Notes under the pieces: model-generated
Database searches by the model: none
The model's input: only the letters and a program-made list of their open reading frames with translations
Told to the model about the DNA's origin: nothing
Translations under genes and position numbers: made by a program
From: Clostridium sp.
Lineage (GTDB): Bacteria > Cyanobacteriota > Vampirovibrionia > Gastranaerophilales > Gastranaerophilaceae
Length of the DNA stretch: 64,000 bases
Assembly (NCBI GenBank): GCA_018362895.1
Contig: JAHALR010000001.1
Coordinates: forward strand, 186,001-250,000
Direction of reading: 5' to 3'
Part shown: positions 44,672 through 55,600 of the stretch, in pieces
Layout of the letters: each line of letters begins with the position of its first letter
Position numbering within the stretch: position 1 is the stretch's first letter

Positions 44672-47600
44672 CTATTTAATAAGCTCACCAATAGCTTTGA
44701 ACACTGCCATTCTCTTAGCAGCATCAATTTCTGCTTGGCTATAAAGAGCCTCTGCATGTTCAGGATTTGTTTTAGCAAGCTGCTTATAACGTCCTTCACT
44801 TCTAATGAACTCTTGATAGCTGCCTTTAGGATCTTTAGCATCCCAAGTGAACGGTTGTTCATTAGCAGGGTTGTATCTGTAAAGCGGGAAGTATCCTGCT
44901 TCAACAGCACGTTTTTGTTCTGTTTGAGTTTTGCTCATATCGATACCGTGAGCGATACAAGGAGCATAAGCAAAGATGATAGACGGTCCATCGTATGCTT
45001 CAGCTTCCTGGAAGGCTTTAAGTGTTTGAGCTCTGTCAGCACCAAGAGCAACTGATGCAACATATACATAACCGTAAGACATGCTCATCAAGCCCATGTT
45101 TTTCTTGTATGTCGGTTTACCGCCTGTGGCAAACTTCGCAACAGCACCTGTCGGTGTTGATTTAGAAGCCTGACCGCCTGTGTTAGAGTAAACTTCTGTA
45201 TCAAGTACGAGGATATTAACGTTTTTGTTTTGAGCAAGAACGTGGTCAATACCGCCGTATCCGATATCATTAGCCCAGCCGTCACCACCGATAATCCATA
45301 CAGATTTATCCGTGAAGTAGTCTTGAAGTTCTCTTACTTTAGCTAAATCAGAACATTCAACATCAGCGTATTTAGCAAGAGCTTCTTTTGCTTTGTTTTG
45401 AGCAGCAATTGCTTCGTCTGTTTTTGAATTATCCCAGTGAGCCATAGCTTCTTCAAGAGCTTCTTTAAGGTCAGCAGGAGTTTTTTCGTTTTCAAGAACT
45501 TTAGCAACATAAGTTTGTAAAGTATCTCTGTTTTGTTCAACAGCCAGCCTCATACCGAAACCAAACTCAGCGTTATCTTCAAACAGTGAGTTAGCCCATG
45601 CCGGTCCTCTTCCTTCCTTAGTTGTTGTGTAAGGAATTGTCGGGAAAGTACCTGAGTAGATTGAAGAACAGCCTGTTGCGTTAGCAACGATAGCATTTTC
45701 ACCGAATAACTGAGAAACCAGTTTAACATAAGGAGTTTCACCACAACCTGCACAAGCACCTGAGAATTCGAATAACGGTTTTCTGAGCATTGCGCCTTTA
45801 ATTGTTTTTGTAGTGTTTTTACCCATTACATTGTCAGGTAATTCATCAAAGAATTTTTCGTTAACAACTTCACAAGCTTCTTCTTCTTTTTCAATTGTTG
45901 ACCAAGTAAGAGCTTGTTTTTCAGGGTTTTTGTTTGCTGGACATTGGTCTACACAAACACCGCAGCCTGTACAATCTTTGCAGTAAACTTGAACTTTGAA
46001 CTGTTCGTCAGCCAAAGCAGGTTTTGCAGGAATTGTATTGAAGGATTCCGGAGCATCTTTCAGGTCTTTAGCTTCAATCAATTTAGTTCTGATTGCAGCA
46101 TGAGGACAAGCTGAAGCACAGATACCGCATTGGATACAAGCTTCTGAATTCCAGTGAGGAACTCTCGGTGCAATAGCACGTTTTTCAAGACAAGATGTAC
46201 CTGTCGGAATTACACCGTCAACTGACATAGCTGATACAGGAATGTCATCGCCTTTTTGTCTCATTGAAGGCTCAATGATTTTCTTAGCAAATTCGCTTGC
46301 ATCATCAGAGATGAATTTAACAGGATCTGCTGAACAAACACCATCCAATGAAGCAGGAATAACAACTTCTTCACAAGCGTCAATTGCTGCATCAATCAAC
46401 GCAAGGTTCATGTTAACAACATCATCGCCTTTTTTCTTGAAGGTTTTCTTAGTCATTTCTTTCATACCTTCATAAGCTTGTTCAAAAGGAATGATACCGC
46501 AAACTTTGAAGTAAGCTACCATCATTACAGTGTTAGCACCTTTACCTCTTAAGCCCGGTTGTTGTTCAATAAGCTTTTCTGCATCTACATTGTAGAATTT
46601 GATTTTCTTATTGATGATAGTTTCTTGCATATCTCTTGTTAAGTGAGAGAATGCTTCTTCTTTTGACCAAGGGCTGTTAAGAAGGAATACACCGCCTTCT
46701 TTAATACCTTTTAACAGGTCATACCTGCCGATGTATGAATGTGTTGAACAAGATACAAAGTCAGGGGCTGTAATGAGATATGTTGATTTAATCGGTTTGT
46801 CGCCGAATCTCAAGTGAGAAACAGTTACACCGAATGATTTTTTAGAGTCGTAAGCAAAGTATGCTTGAGCATCTTTGTTTGTATATTGACCGATGATTTT
46901 GATTGAGTTTTTGTTAGCACCTACTGTACCGTCTGACCCCAAGCCCCAGAACATACAGTTTGTAGTTCCTTCAGGTTCTGTAACGATGTGTTCTTCAATT
47001 TTTAATGATTTGTGAGTAACATCGTCTTCGATACCCACTGTAAAGCCGTGGAAACCGTTGTTTTCAGCGTGTTTGTAGATAGCAAGAACCATTGAAGGTG
47101 TAAATTCTTTAGAAGATAAACCGTAACGTCCGCCGATTACTCTGATATCTTTGTTTTCCAGAGCTGCTACAACATCGATGTATAAAGGTTCACCAATAGA
47201 ACCGGGTTCTTTTGTTCTATCTAAAACAGTGATACGTTTAACTGATTTAGGTAAAGCTTCGTTGAAGCGTTTTACATCAAACGGTCTGTACAATCTTACT
47301 TTAACCAAACCGTATTTAGTGCCGCGTGTTGCGTTGAGGTATTCAATTGTTTCTTCAATAGTTTCACAACCGGAACCGATAGCAACAATTACGTCAGTAG
47401 CATCAGGTGCCCCAACATAATCGAACGGGTGATACTGTCTGCCAGTTACAGCAGCAACTTTATCCATGTATTCTTGAACAATATCAGGAACAGCATCATA
47501 GTATTTGTTAACTGTTTCACGACCTTGGAAGTATACATCAGTGTTTTGTGCACCTACTTTACAAATAGGAGCTTCAGGTCTCATAGCTCTGTTTCTGAAT

Positions 47601-48205
47601 TCTTCAATATATTTGGGTTCTACTAATTTAGCGATATCTTCATATGAGATTTCTTCGATTTTATGAATCTCATGAGAAGTTCTAAATCCATCAAAGAACT
47701 GCAAGAAAGGAACTTTTGATTTGTAAGTTGCAAGGTGAGCAACCAAAGCCAAATCCATTTCTTCTTGTACAGAGTTAGCTGCTAACATCGCATAACCGGT
47801 GTTGCGGCAACCCATAACGTCTGTGTGGTCACCAAAGATTGCTAATGATTGAGCAGCCAATGCACGAGCTGATACGTGAATAACGTGCGGAAGCATTTCA
47901 CCTGCTACTTTGTGCATAACAGGAATCATCAAGAGCAAACCTTGTGAAGCTGTATATGTAGAAGTCAAAGCACCTGCTGCAAGTGAACCGTGAACAGCAC
48001 CTGCTGCACCGGCTTCAGATTGCATTTCGGCAACTCTTACTTCTTTGCCCCAAATATTTTTTTTGTGTTGTGATGCCCATTCATCAACCCATTCACCCAT
48101 AGTAGATGAAGGAGTAATTGGGTAAATTGCTGATACTTCGCTTAATGCATACGCAACATGCGCAGCAGCGTAGTTACCATCAACTGTTATTGTTTTACCT
48201 GGCAT
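44672..48205 (-). CDS. nifJ: Pyruvate:ferredoxin (flavodoxin) oxidoreductase
   Basis: A 1177-residue one-chain enzyme that splits pyruvate to acetyl-CoA and CO2, passing electrons to ferredoxin. Domain I has DGNYAAAHVAYALSEVSAIY then PITPSSTMGE; a CoA-binding and gamma domain follow. The ferredoxin-like part has two [4Fe-4S] motifs, CIQCGICASACPH and CTGCGVCVDQCPANKNP. The TPP domain begins CAGCGETPYVKLVSQLFGEN and has GDGWANDIGYGGIDHVL. Full length. GGAGGT precedes the ATG. It is a central fermentative enzyme and points to anaerobic life. Confidence 0.98.
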   Translation of the reverse strand: MPGKTITVDGNYAAAHVAYALSEVSAIYPITPSSTMGEWVDEWASQHKKNIWGKEVRVAEMQSEAGAAGAVHGSLAAGALTSTYTASQGLLLMIPVMHKVAGEMLPHVIHVSARALAAQSLAIFGDHTDVMGCRNTGYAMLAANSVQEEMDLALVAHLATYKSKVPFLQFFDGFRTSHEIHKIEEISYEDIAKLVEPKYIEEFRNRAMRPEAPICKVGAQNTDVYFQGRETVNKYYDAVPDIVQEYMDKVAAVTGRQYHPFDYVGAPDATDVIVAIGSGCETIEETIEYLNATRGTKYGLVKVRLYRPFDVKRFNEALPKSVKRITVLDRTKEPGSIGEPLYIDVVAALENKDIRVIGGRYGLSSKEFTPSMVLAIYKHAENNGFHGFTVGIEDDVTHKSLKIEEHIVTEPEGTTNCMFWGLGSDGTVGANKNSIKIIGQYTNKDAQAYFAYDSKKSFGVTVSHLRFGDKPIKSTYLITAPDFVSCSTHSYIGRYDLLKGIKEGGVFLLNSPWSKEEAFSHLTRDMQETIINKKIKFYNVDAEKLIEQQPGLRGKGANTVMMVAYFKVCGIIPFEQAYEGMKEMTKKTFKKKGDDVVNMNLALIDAAIDACEEVVIPASLDGVCSADPVKFISDDASEFAKKIIEPSMRQKGDDIPVSAMSVDGVIPTGTSCLEKRAIAPRVPHWNSEACIQCGICASACPHAAIRTKLIEAKDLKDAPESFNTIPAKPALADEQFKVQVYCKDCTGCGVCVDQCPANKNPEKQALTWSTIEKEEEACEVVNEKFFDELPDNVMGKNTTKTIKGAMLRKPLFEFSGACAGCGETPYVKLVSQLFGENAIVANATGCSSIYSGTFPTIPYTTTKEGRGPAWANSLFEDNAEFGFGMRLAVEQNRDTLQTYVAKVLENEKTPADLKEALEEAMAHWDNSKTDEAIAAQNKAKEALAKYADVECSDLAKVRELQDYFTDKSVWIIGGDGWANDIGYGGIDHVLAQNKNVNILVLDTEVYSNTGGQASKSTPTGAVAKFATGGKPTYKKNMGLMSMSYGYVYVASVALGADRAQTLKAFQEAEAYDGPSIIFAYAPCIAHGIDMSKTQTEQKRAVEAGYFPLYRYNPANEQPFTWDAKDPKGSYQEFIRSEGRYKQLAKTNPEHAEALYSQAEIDAAKRMAVFKAIGELIK

Positions 48206-48331
48206 AATATAACTACCTCCTTATTCTTATACCAATACCAAACTACATACTTAATATGGTAATACAAACCATTTTTTAATACAAATAAAATAACAGTTTT
48301 CAGGCAAATTTTTATTTAAAAATAACTTCAA

Positions 48332-49570
48332 CTACATCCAACTATTTATAAGGCTCATAAGACCCTGCATATCATCTTCATTTACAGGTGGCTTATAAAA
48401 TTGGAAACCATGCATATTGGGAAATTCTCTATCCAAAACTTTATTCAATTTATCATATTTTTGAACACCTTTTTTGCCTTCTTCTCTTGCTACTTTTTCA
48501 CAAAATTGTTCATAGTAACCTTTTGAACTAACAGAAGGTGTAATATAATTATCAATTGATTTTTTATAACGCACTATTTCCGGTATATCTTTTTTCGAAA
48601 AGTTTCTCAGAAAATCACCTTCATCAAATCCCAACTTATACATTTCATACATATCAACTTTCTCATCCCATTTTGCATGTCCTACTTCATGGGCAATTGT
48701 TTCTGTTAAAGACTCTCTTGGTCTTGACAAATCTCTTGAAGATTTCAGATTAATATTCACATTTCCCGAATTAGAAAAATAACCTCTTCTAGAAGATACT
48801 TCCTTATAAAGGCTTACTTCCGGCTCAAGTATTATAAAGTCAGCATCCTTAATAGCTGCTTGAGTCATTCTTGACGGGAATTTATTTTTTGTACTGACAT
48901 AAGGCAGTAAGTATGTGTTTTGAGCAATTTCCGCTAATTCCGGAGATGAAGTTTGGGAATCAATAAGTCGAAAACCACCGTTTGCATGTTTATCAACTTC
49001 ATAGTAATTCTTTATAAATTTTGCTTTTTCTCCATTTCTCCTTTGTTCAAGAAGAATGCTTTCATAGTTTGTTCGTCTATATATTGTATCACTGCCCGGT
49101 TTAATTACTTTTTTGTAATGTGTAAGATAAGGCTTTGCCTCTTCTGTCACAGCAAAAACATCCTCTGAAACAGAAGCAATTTTTCCACTTTCTCTAGTAT
49201 AAGAACGGACTCTTGTTGCCGGAATATTCAAAACTTTTTCACCAATATCATCAAGATCTTTTTCCCAAGGAAAAAGTTTTTCAAACCATTTTTTTGTTTC
49301 ACTTACATTTTTGCCGTCAACTTTTTTAGTAACACGACTTATAATTTCTCCGTTTTTATCACGAAAAGTAAAAATATCCGTATAGCATTCATTGGGCTTA
49401 AAATTTCTGCCTACCCTTACTGCATCGTAAGATTTTGCACCTTCTGGAGCTTTTACCCCTTCTTTTATAGCTTTGGCGATTTTAAGTCCTGTTTCTTTTC
49501 TAATTAAAGATGCCCCTTTGGAATTAACTTTAGAGGTAACTGTTTTAAGTGTTTTTAAACTAACCGCCAT
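48332..49570 (-). CDS. Unrecognised protein with a HEXXH zinc-protease motif
   Basis: A 412-residue soluble protein of no family I know. The only strong motif is TIAHEVGHAKWDEK (HEVGH near residue 290), the core of zincin metallopeptidases. A later CEKVAREEG is a possible third-ligand region (Glu), as in gluzincins. There is no signal peptide or transmembrane helix. The N-terminal half is basic and may be a substrate or targeting part. It lies between nifJ and two small paralogous membrane-protein genes on the same strand. Protease activity is inferred from the motif alone. Confidence 0.65.
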   Translation of the reverse strand: MAVSLKTLKTVTSKVNSKGASLIRKETGLKIAKAIKEGVKAPEGAKSYDAVRVGRNFKPNECYTDIFTFRDKNGEIISRVTKKVDGKNVSETKKWFEKLFPWEKDLDDIGEKVLNIPATRVRSYTRESGKIASVSEDVFAVTEEAKPYLTHYKKVIKPGSDTIYRRTNYESILLEQRRNGEKAKFIKNYYEVDKHANGGFRLIDSQTSSPELAEIAQNTYLLPYVSTKNKFPSRMTQAAIKDADFIILEPEVSLYKEVSSRRGYFSNSGNVNINLKSSRDLSRPRESLTETIAHEVGHAKWDEKVDMYEMYKLGFDEGDFLRNFSKKDIPEIVRYKKSIDNYITPSVSSKGYYEQFCEKVAREEGKKGVQKYDKLNKVLDREFPNMHGFQFYKPPVNEDDMQGLMSLINSWM

Positions 49571-49637
49571 AAAAAATACCTGCTTTTAACCAACCTATAA
49601 TTAATTAAAAACAAAGTCATAAAAAAAATTGCTTTTG

Positions 49638-50243
49638 TTAATTTTTCAAATACGGTTGTTTTAATCTAACAAAATCAGGTACTACATTTTTTGCTGCTTT
49701 GAGTTTTGCATATTGAATTCCCAGACATTCTTTTTCTTCTTTGGTTGCATTTTTAGCTTTTTCATTCATTTGGTTATACAATTCTGTTTCAACAGCATTG
49801 CCTTTAATATAAACATCCATTTCTTTAGTTTTTTTAAATGTATTTATTTTAGCATTATACATTGCTTTTGGAGCATTAAAAATTGTATATAAAAGAGCCA
49901 TTGCTGCAACAAAACCAGCAATTACAGCAATCGGACCACCGATTTTTTGAGCAAAAGAGAGCTTCTCTCCCGGTTGCAAAAGCTTACGCTGAATTTTTCT
50001 CGACACTTTTCCTGCCATCTCACCAACAAATTGAGCACCGTCTCCATCATCAGCAATAGCGGCAAGCAGCCTTACACCAAAATATAAGCCCGCAACAGCA
50101 GTTGCCAATATTGCATTGGCTCTTTCTCCATTTTTCTTTATTGGATTTTTATCATATACAGGCTTTTTAGAAGCAGGCACTTCCTGTTTTTTATCTGCTT
50201 TAAAAGCCGTATAATTATTTTTTTGTACGGCTGTAATCATCAT
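49638..50243 (-). CDS. Unrecognised small membrane protein (paralogue of the next gene)
   Basis: A 201-residue protein. N-terminus: NNYTAFKADKK, then a Lys/Pro-rich linker with VYDKNPIKK. A hydrophobic helix follows (about 45-62), then a charged loop and a second helix pair (about 102-128). After it comes NAPKAMYNAKINTFKKTKEM then DVYIKGN, matching the neighbour's PSKLYNTTVNAFAREKEM then NVYSRD. The C-terminus is Lys-rich and helical. Function unknown; no family recognised. It follows the paralogue by 12 bases and is likely in the same transcript. Confidence 0.62.
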   Translation of the reverse strand: MMITAVQKNNYTAFKADKKQEVPASKKPVYDKNPIKKNGERANAILATAVAGLYFGVRLLAAIADDGDGAQFVGEMAGKVSRKIQRKLLQPGEKLSFAQKIGGPIAVIAGFVAAMALLYTIFNAPKAMYNAKINTFKKTKEMDVYIKGNAVETELYNQMNEKAKNATKEEKECLGIQYAKLKAAKNVVPDFVRLKQPYLKN

Positions 50244-50255
50244 ATTCGTTCAAAA

Positions 50256-50735
50256 TTAATGTTGAATATACAATCCCTGTGCTCTGTTACCCATTTGAAG
50301 CTTCAAATTATCATCCAATTTTTTATCCAAAGAAACCTCCGGATCGAGAACTTCTTTATGAACTTCTTCTGTCAAAGATGATTTAAGCTCTTTATCTCTT
50401 GAATAAACATTCATTTCTTTTTCTCTTGCAAAAGCATTTACTGTTGTATTATATAATTTTGACGGAAGAGTAAAAGCAGCAGCAATTATAGCAGCAACGC
50501 CACCAATCATAGCCGACTTTTTAGCGCCCAGTTTCAAACAAGTAGACAAACCTGCCACAACAGCACCTAAAACAACAGAACCGCCTATTACTGACAATGT
50601 AGCAAGAGCTTTTTCTTTTTTTCTTGATATAGGATTTTCGTATTGTGGGGTTTTTGAAGTTTCTTTTTTCTCTGAATCTTGAGCAAAACTTACTTTTGAT
50701 GCATTGTTTAACAGACTAACACTTTTTACATTCAT
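50256..50735 (-). CDS. Unrecognised small membrane protein (paralogue of 49638-50243)
   Basis: A 159-residue protein. N-terminus NNASKVSFAQDSEKK followed by a Lys/Ser/Thr linker with QYENPISRKKEKALA, then two hydrophobic segments (about 45-65 and 72-92), then SKLYNTTVNAFAREKEMNVYSRD and a helical tail. The Y-x-NP-I-x-K/R box before the first helix and the YN...N-F...KEM-[ND]-VY box after the last are shared with the neighbouring gene. AGGAGAA precedes the ATG. Function unknown. Confidence 0.62.
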   Translation of the reverse strand: MNVKSVSLLNNASKVSFAQDSEKKETSKTPQYENPISRKKEKALATLSVIGGSVVLGAVVAGLSTCLKLGAKKSAMIGGVAAIIAAAFTLPSKLYNTTVNAFAREKEMNVYSRDKELKSSLTEEVHKEVLDPEVSLDKKLDDNLKLQMGNRAQGLYIQH

Positions 50736-50762
50736 CTCAAATTCTCCTAATTTTAATCACAA

Positions 50763-52073
50763 CTAAATAATTTTATAAATCATATGACGCTCAATAGGCT
50801 TATCCTTTGAAAGAGTATAAGCATCTTTTATATATTCACAAGCCTGTTGAATTTTATTTTCATCATTTGCATAAAGCACAGCAAGAACTTCTCCTTTTTT
50901 CACAGGCTCTGAAAATATTTTGTTCAAATATACACCTGCACTGTAATCAATCGAGTCAGTCTTTTTCTCTCTGCCCGCACCCAAGAGCTTACAAGCATAA
51001 GCAGTTTTGTATGCATCAATATTAGAAACATAGCCTTCTTTATCACTGATTATTTCAAATTTAAAAGCAGGTTGCTCAAAAAGCGAATAGTCATTAATCA
51101 CATCAGGATTTCCACCTTGTGAAATTATAAGCTTTTTCAAATAACTTAAAGCTCTGCCTGAAGATATAGCATCATGAAGAATTTCTTCAGCTTCATGTTT
51201 ATCTTTAGCTTTTCCCAGTTGAACAAGTGCCAATTCTGACATTTCATAGGTAAGTTCTTTTATATCGGGTGTCATATTTCCCTTTAAAAACTCTATGGAC
51301 TCAACAACTTCAACGGAATTTCCCACAGCTCTGCCCAAAGGTTGCTCCATAGAAGTGATTACAGCATGGAACTTCTTGCCCAGTTTTTTTGCTATATTAA
51401 CCATCCATTGGGCTAATTCCAGAGCTTCTTCAGGAGATTTCAGAAATGCCCCTGAACCGTATTTCACATCCAACACAACGTAATCAGCACCTGAAGCAAT
51501 TTTTTTAGAAACAACTGAGCTTGCAATTAATGGAATAGCATCAACTGTTGCTGTGACATCCCTTAGTGCATAAAGCTTACCATCAGCAGGAGTAAGTCTT
51601 TTTGTCTGTGAACCGATTGCAAGACCTGAATCTTGTACCTTATCAATAAGTTCTTCTATTTCTAAATCAGTTCTGAAACCGGGAATAGACTCAAGTTTAT
51701 CAATTGTACCACCAGTATGTCCGAGCCCTCTGCCGGAAAGTTTAGCAACAGGTATTTTGCATGCTGCAAGTAAAGGAATCAAAATAAGAGTTATTTTATC
51801 ACCAACGCCACCTGTCGAATGTTTATCCATAACATGTTCACCGTTAGGGCAAATTGGTGACAAATCAATAACTTCACCAGAATCAATCATGGCTTTAGTC
51901 AGACATGCAGTTTCATTAAGAGTCATTCCCTTAAAATATACAGCCATAAGCCATGCTGAGACCTGATAGTCCTCCGCTGTGCCATTCATCAAAGATTCAA
52001 CAATAAATTTGATTTCTTCCTCAGAATGTTCAATTCCTTTTTTTTTCTTATCTATTAAGTCAACAAATCTCAT
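50763..52073 (-). CDS. Pyrimidine-nucleoside/thymidine phosphorylase
   Basis: A 436-residue enzyme cleaving pyrimidine nucleosides with phosphate. Conserved stretches: DKHSTGGVGDKITLILIPLL at the phosphate site, KLSGRGLGHTGGTIDKLESI, and the C-terminal domain with GAGREKKTDSIDYSAGVYL. The family includes DeoA (thymidine) and Pdp; substrate range is not resolvable here. It allows growth on nucleosides, in keeping with a fermentative life. It follows skp by 4 bases. Confidence 0.93.
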   Translation of the reverse strand: MRFVDLIDKKKKGIEHSEEEIKFIVESLMNGTAEDYQVSAWLMAVYFKGMTLNETACLTKAMIDSGEVIDLSPICPNGEHVMDKHSTGGVGDKITLILIPLLAACKIPVAKLSGRGLGHTGGTIDKLESIPGFRTDLEIEELIDKVQDSGLAIGSQTKRLTPADGKLYALRDVTATVDAIPLIASSVVSKKIASGADYVVLDVKYGSGAFLKSPEEALELAQWMVNIAKKLGKKFHAVITSMEQPLGRAVGNSVEVVESIEFLKGNMTPDIKELTYEMSELALVQLGKAKDKHEAEEILHDAISSGRALSYLKKLIISQGGNPDVINDYSLFEQPAFKFEIISDKEGYVSNIDAYKTAYACKLLGAGREKKTDSIDYSAGVYLNKIFSEPVKKGEVLAVLYANDENKIQQACEYIKDAYTLSKDKPIERHMIYKII

Positions 52074-52077
52074 ACGA

Positions 52078-52554
52078 TTATTTTTTCACCGGTTTGAATT
52101 TTGGAGAATTCAAATAATTAATTACATCTTGAGATATATCGGTTCCACCTGTAAAAATAACTCTGTAATCAAGCACTACATCAATTTTTTTGTCCGCAGC
52201 AACAGCCTTTGTAGCTTGAAGAATGTTATTTTCAACTTCTTCTGCTTTTTGCATTTTCAACTTTGTGAATTCATCATTTTTTGCCTTAAAATCTTTTTGT
52301 ACTGATTCTTCAAAATTTTTCTTGTTTATGGGAGAATCAATATTTTTATATTGTTTTTCTTTATCCATTAAATACTGCTGAAGTTCGAGATATTTTGTAT
52401 CAATGTCTTTGTATGCTTGTTTAGCAAAATTGTAGTTTGATTCAACTGTTTTGTAATTAACATATCCGATTGTTTGTGAATTTGCACTCTGTGAAAAGAA
52501 CCCCATAACAGCTAAAGCGCTAAGTGCTATAAAAGTTGTTTTTAAGTTTTTCAT
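52078..52554 (-). CDS. Skp/OmpH-family periplasmic chaperone
   Basis: A 158-residue protein with a signal peptide (to about residue 25, ending SANSQ) and the typical IGYVNYKTVESNYNFAKQ start, long coiled-coil arms (about 50-115) and a C-terminal beta part (KKIDVVLDYRVIFTGGTDIS). Trimers hold unfolded outer-membrane proteins in the periplasm, so the cell has an outer membrane. GAGAGGA before the ATG. Divergent from the AsmA-like giant, with which it shares an envelope theme. Confidence 0.88.
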   Translation of the reverse strand: MKNLKTTFIALSALAVMGFFSQSANSQTIGYVNYKTVESNYNFAKQAYKDIDTKYLELQQYLMDKEKQYKNIDSPINKKNFEESVQKDFKAKNDEFTKLKMQKAEEVENNILQATKAVAADKKIDVVLDYRVIFTGGTDISQDVINYLNSPKFKPVKK

Positions 52555-52671
52555 AATAAAATCCTCTCCGTTTGTATGGATAAAATTTTAGCAATAATCA
52601 TATATAAAGACAAGTGAAAAAAAAGCAAGTTGATTATATAATTATAAATTGTAAGACTAATAATAATTATA

Positions 52672-55600
52672 ATGAGTATAAAAATACAAAAATTTTTAAT
52701 AATTCTGGCTGCTGCCATCATTTTCATCATTGTTGCAACAGAAGCATTGTGGCTCTTTGCGGTGCCCAAAATTGTTAATAACGAATTAAAAAAAGATACA
52801 ATTAAAAACCAACTTTATGAAAAAACAAAATTAAAACTTGAGTACGAAAGAATCTATATAAAAACTAACCTGGACATCAGTGCTGTTATTTACTTCAAAA
52901 ATGTAAAGTTAAGTGACAAAAATAATATTACAATTATGTCGCTTGAAAGCCTGGAATCTAAATTGCACTTACCCGAGTTGATATTCAAAAAAATAAACAT
53001 TAAACAACTAAAAGCCAATAATTTTCTTCTTCAACTGACACGAAATAAAGAGGGAAAACTCTTTCTCGGTGAATACAAATTACCCGAGCAAGTTTCAAAA
53101 ACTGCGCAAGACTTTGATTTCAAAATTAATAAAATTAGTATAAAAACAAACAATCTCCTCTTAGTCATTGATGATAAAGCTATAAATAAAAAAATAAATG
53201 TTAATATCAAACAATTCAATATCAATAAATACGAAAAAGATAAATTTATTGATTTAGTTTTGCTGTCAAATATCTCTGTCAATAAAAAACATGCCGGAGC
53301 ATATTTAACCTTTTCATCAAAACTGCCATTAAACAAAGGATTAGATGACAAAAAATTCAAATTATCAGGACACATAAAAAACATTGATTTGAATGATTAT
53401 TCTGATTATATTACGTATTTTTCAAAAAATAACATAATAAAAGCAAACGGAATTATTAACGCAGAATTTTCCTCTAATAAAGATATCATTTCTAATGTTT
53501 CTATGGAAAATTTTGCACTTAATATGAAAAATGAACTGGATTCAATCAAATCAGACAGCACCATAACTTTAAATTCGAGAATTTTCCCTGATTCAAGAAA
53601 CCTTAATATTAAAAGTTTAACTTTGAAGGCAAAAAACTGGCAGACTGACATCAAAGGAACAATCAAACAATATAAAACAAAGAAACCGGAACTTAATCTT
53701 AAAGTTCATATTCCAGACTCTGATATACACTCAATGTACTGGCTAGTGCCCTCAATAAAAGAAGATCCTCGAGATGTAATGCAAAAATTCAAAAAATATG
53801 GCGCCTGGGGAAAAGCCAAAGGAAATCTTGAAATAAAAGGAGATTTAAAAAATCCTGAAGTATATGGAGATTTGGAAGCTTACGATGTCTACATAGTTAA
53901 GGATAATCCGCTGGTTCCGCATTGCAAAATATTTGCAAAATTCCTAAAAAACAAAGTAAAAATAACAACAAGAGTCTTTGCCGGATATGGTGAATATGTA
54001 GACGTAGATGGCATAGCAGAAATGAAAATAAATGGAGCCGGTGATTTTCATGTTTCATCATCAAAAAACGTAGACCTCTCCACAGCAGAATACATGCTTG
54101 TTCCTGTTCATGAGGTTGTAGGATTTGATATAGGACCTGTTCCCTATATGGATATTACAGGCAAAGGAAATATCGACATTCACACAATTGGAACTGTTCT
54201 TGACGGAGAAGTTACTGGTTCGTTTCATTTCAAAAACACAAATGCATCTTTGCAAGGATTAAATACAAAAATTGAAAAAGCAAACGGAAGTCTGGATTTT
54301 GACAAAAAAAATATGCATTTTTATACAAAAAGCGCATTCATTAAAGGTCAGCCGGTTCAAATCGATGGAATAGCAAATCTCTCGGGCAATATCGATTTTG
54401 ATGTAACATCCCCTTCAATTAATATGGAAGAACTTCTAAACATTTTAAAAACCAGCTCTATGTTAACTGATAAAAAAGTTGTAGTCGAACCAATAGATAA
54501 AATGTCAGGACCTGCCGATGTAAAAATAAAAATTAAAGGAGTAGTCAAAGATTTCAAAGAAATTTTAAAGAATCAAACTTTAAATTTCTCCGGTCTTATT
54601 CATTTAAAAAACAATACGGGAAAACTTGTCATATCACCTATTTATGCTAAAAATATCAACGGAACAATAAAATTTGATGACTTAGATTGGAATGCAGATA
54701 TAACCGGTATGATCGGCACATCAAAATTCATTGCAAACGGAGGTGCTTATGACAATAGAATGTCGATAAAAATATCAGCAGATTCACTAAAAACAGATGA
54801 ATTGCTGGAGCTTTTGAATAAATCAGAAAATAAAAAACTCCTCTCACTCCCAAAAACAAATTCGCTCATAACTTTTAACGGTGAATATAAATCAACAGCA
54901 AATGATTTTGACTTAAAAAACTTAAAAGCAATAGGCAAATTTAAACCTATTTCCTCTAATAATTTTCCATTTTCAATTCAATCCGGTTCTTTTAAATTGG
55001 AAAAAGGAAACGCAGAACTTTTGAATTTCAACGCAAAACTATATAACTCAAATTTATTTGTATCAGGAAAATGTGAACATCTCTTTTCAAATAATCCTGT
55101 GTATACTTATAAATTTAATGCATCAAACTTTGACCTATCGGGATTTAATTCACTTAAAAATGTCCACTTTCTCCCTGCATACATAAAAAAAATATTGAAT
55201 GCCTACGAAAACTACGGAGGTAGTGCAAATGTATCGGTTGAGTGCAAAAAAAACAAAACCAGAGGCTACATCAGCTTAAAAGATGTAAGATTCAATCATA
55301 CTTACTTTAAAACACCTGTGGTAATTGATAGCGGAAATATTCAGCTCCTTGATGAAAGAATAATATTAAAATCCCTTATTGCACAGGTTGACAACACTCC
55401 CGTTTTCATTAATGCATCTGTTTGGGATCTCGACAAAACAATGAGATTCAGTGGATATTTTACAACAAAACTAACCGATTATTTTGCAAACAAATATATA
55501 AATACCAGATTAACATATCCTGTTAAACCAAGAGGAGATATCACGGTAACAACAGACATAAACGGCACTCTTGAAAATTTTACAATAAAACCCAAAATAA

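Noticed and set aside
44524..44910. 128-residue minus-strand open frame near the nifJ end
   Set aside because: Out of frame with the conserved nifJ C-terminus it overlaps and spans the nifJ terminator; no family features.
48206..48331. Repeated TTGGTAT upstream of nifJ as a Rex-type operator
   Set aside because: It does not match the TTGTGAA-N8-TTCACAA pattern of Rex sites, and the repeats are direct and short; no regulator can be assigned.
49638..50735. Toxin-antitoxin or bacteriocin-immunity pair
   Set aside because: The two small genes are adjacent, but they are paralogues of each other with membrane helices and no toxin or antitoxin motif.
53031..54938. Several minus-strand frames of 63-117 residues inside the AsmA-like gene
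   Set aside because: All are antisense to one continuous long frame with consistent beta-repeat pattern, so they are shadows.
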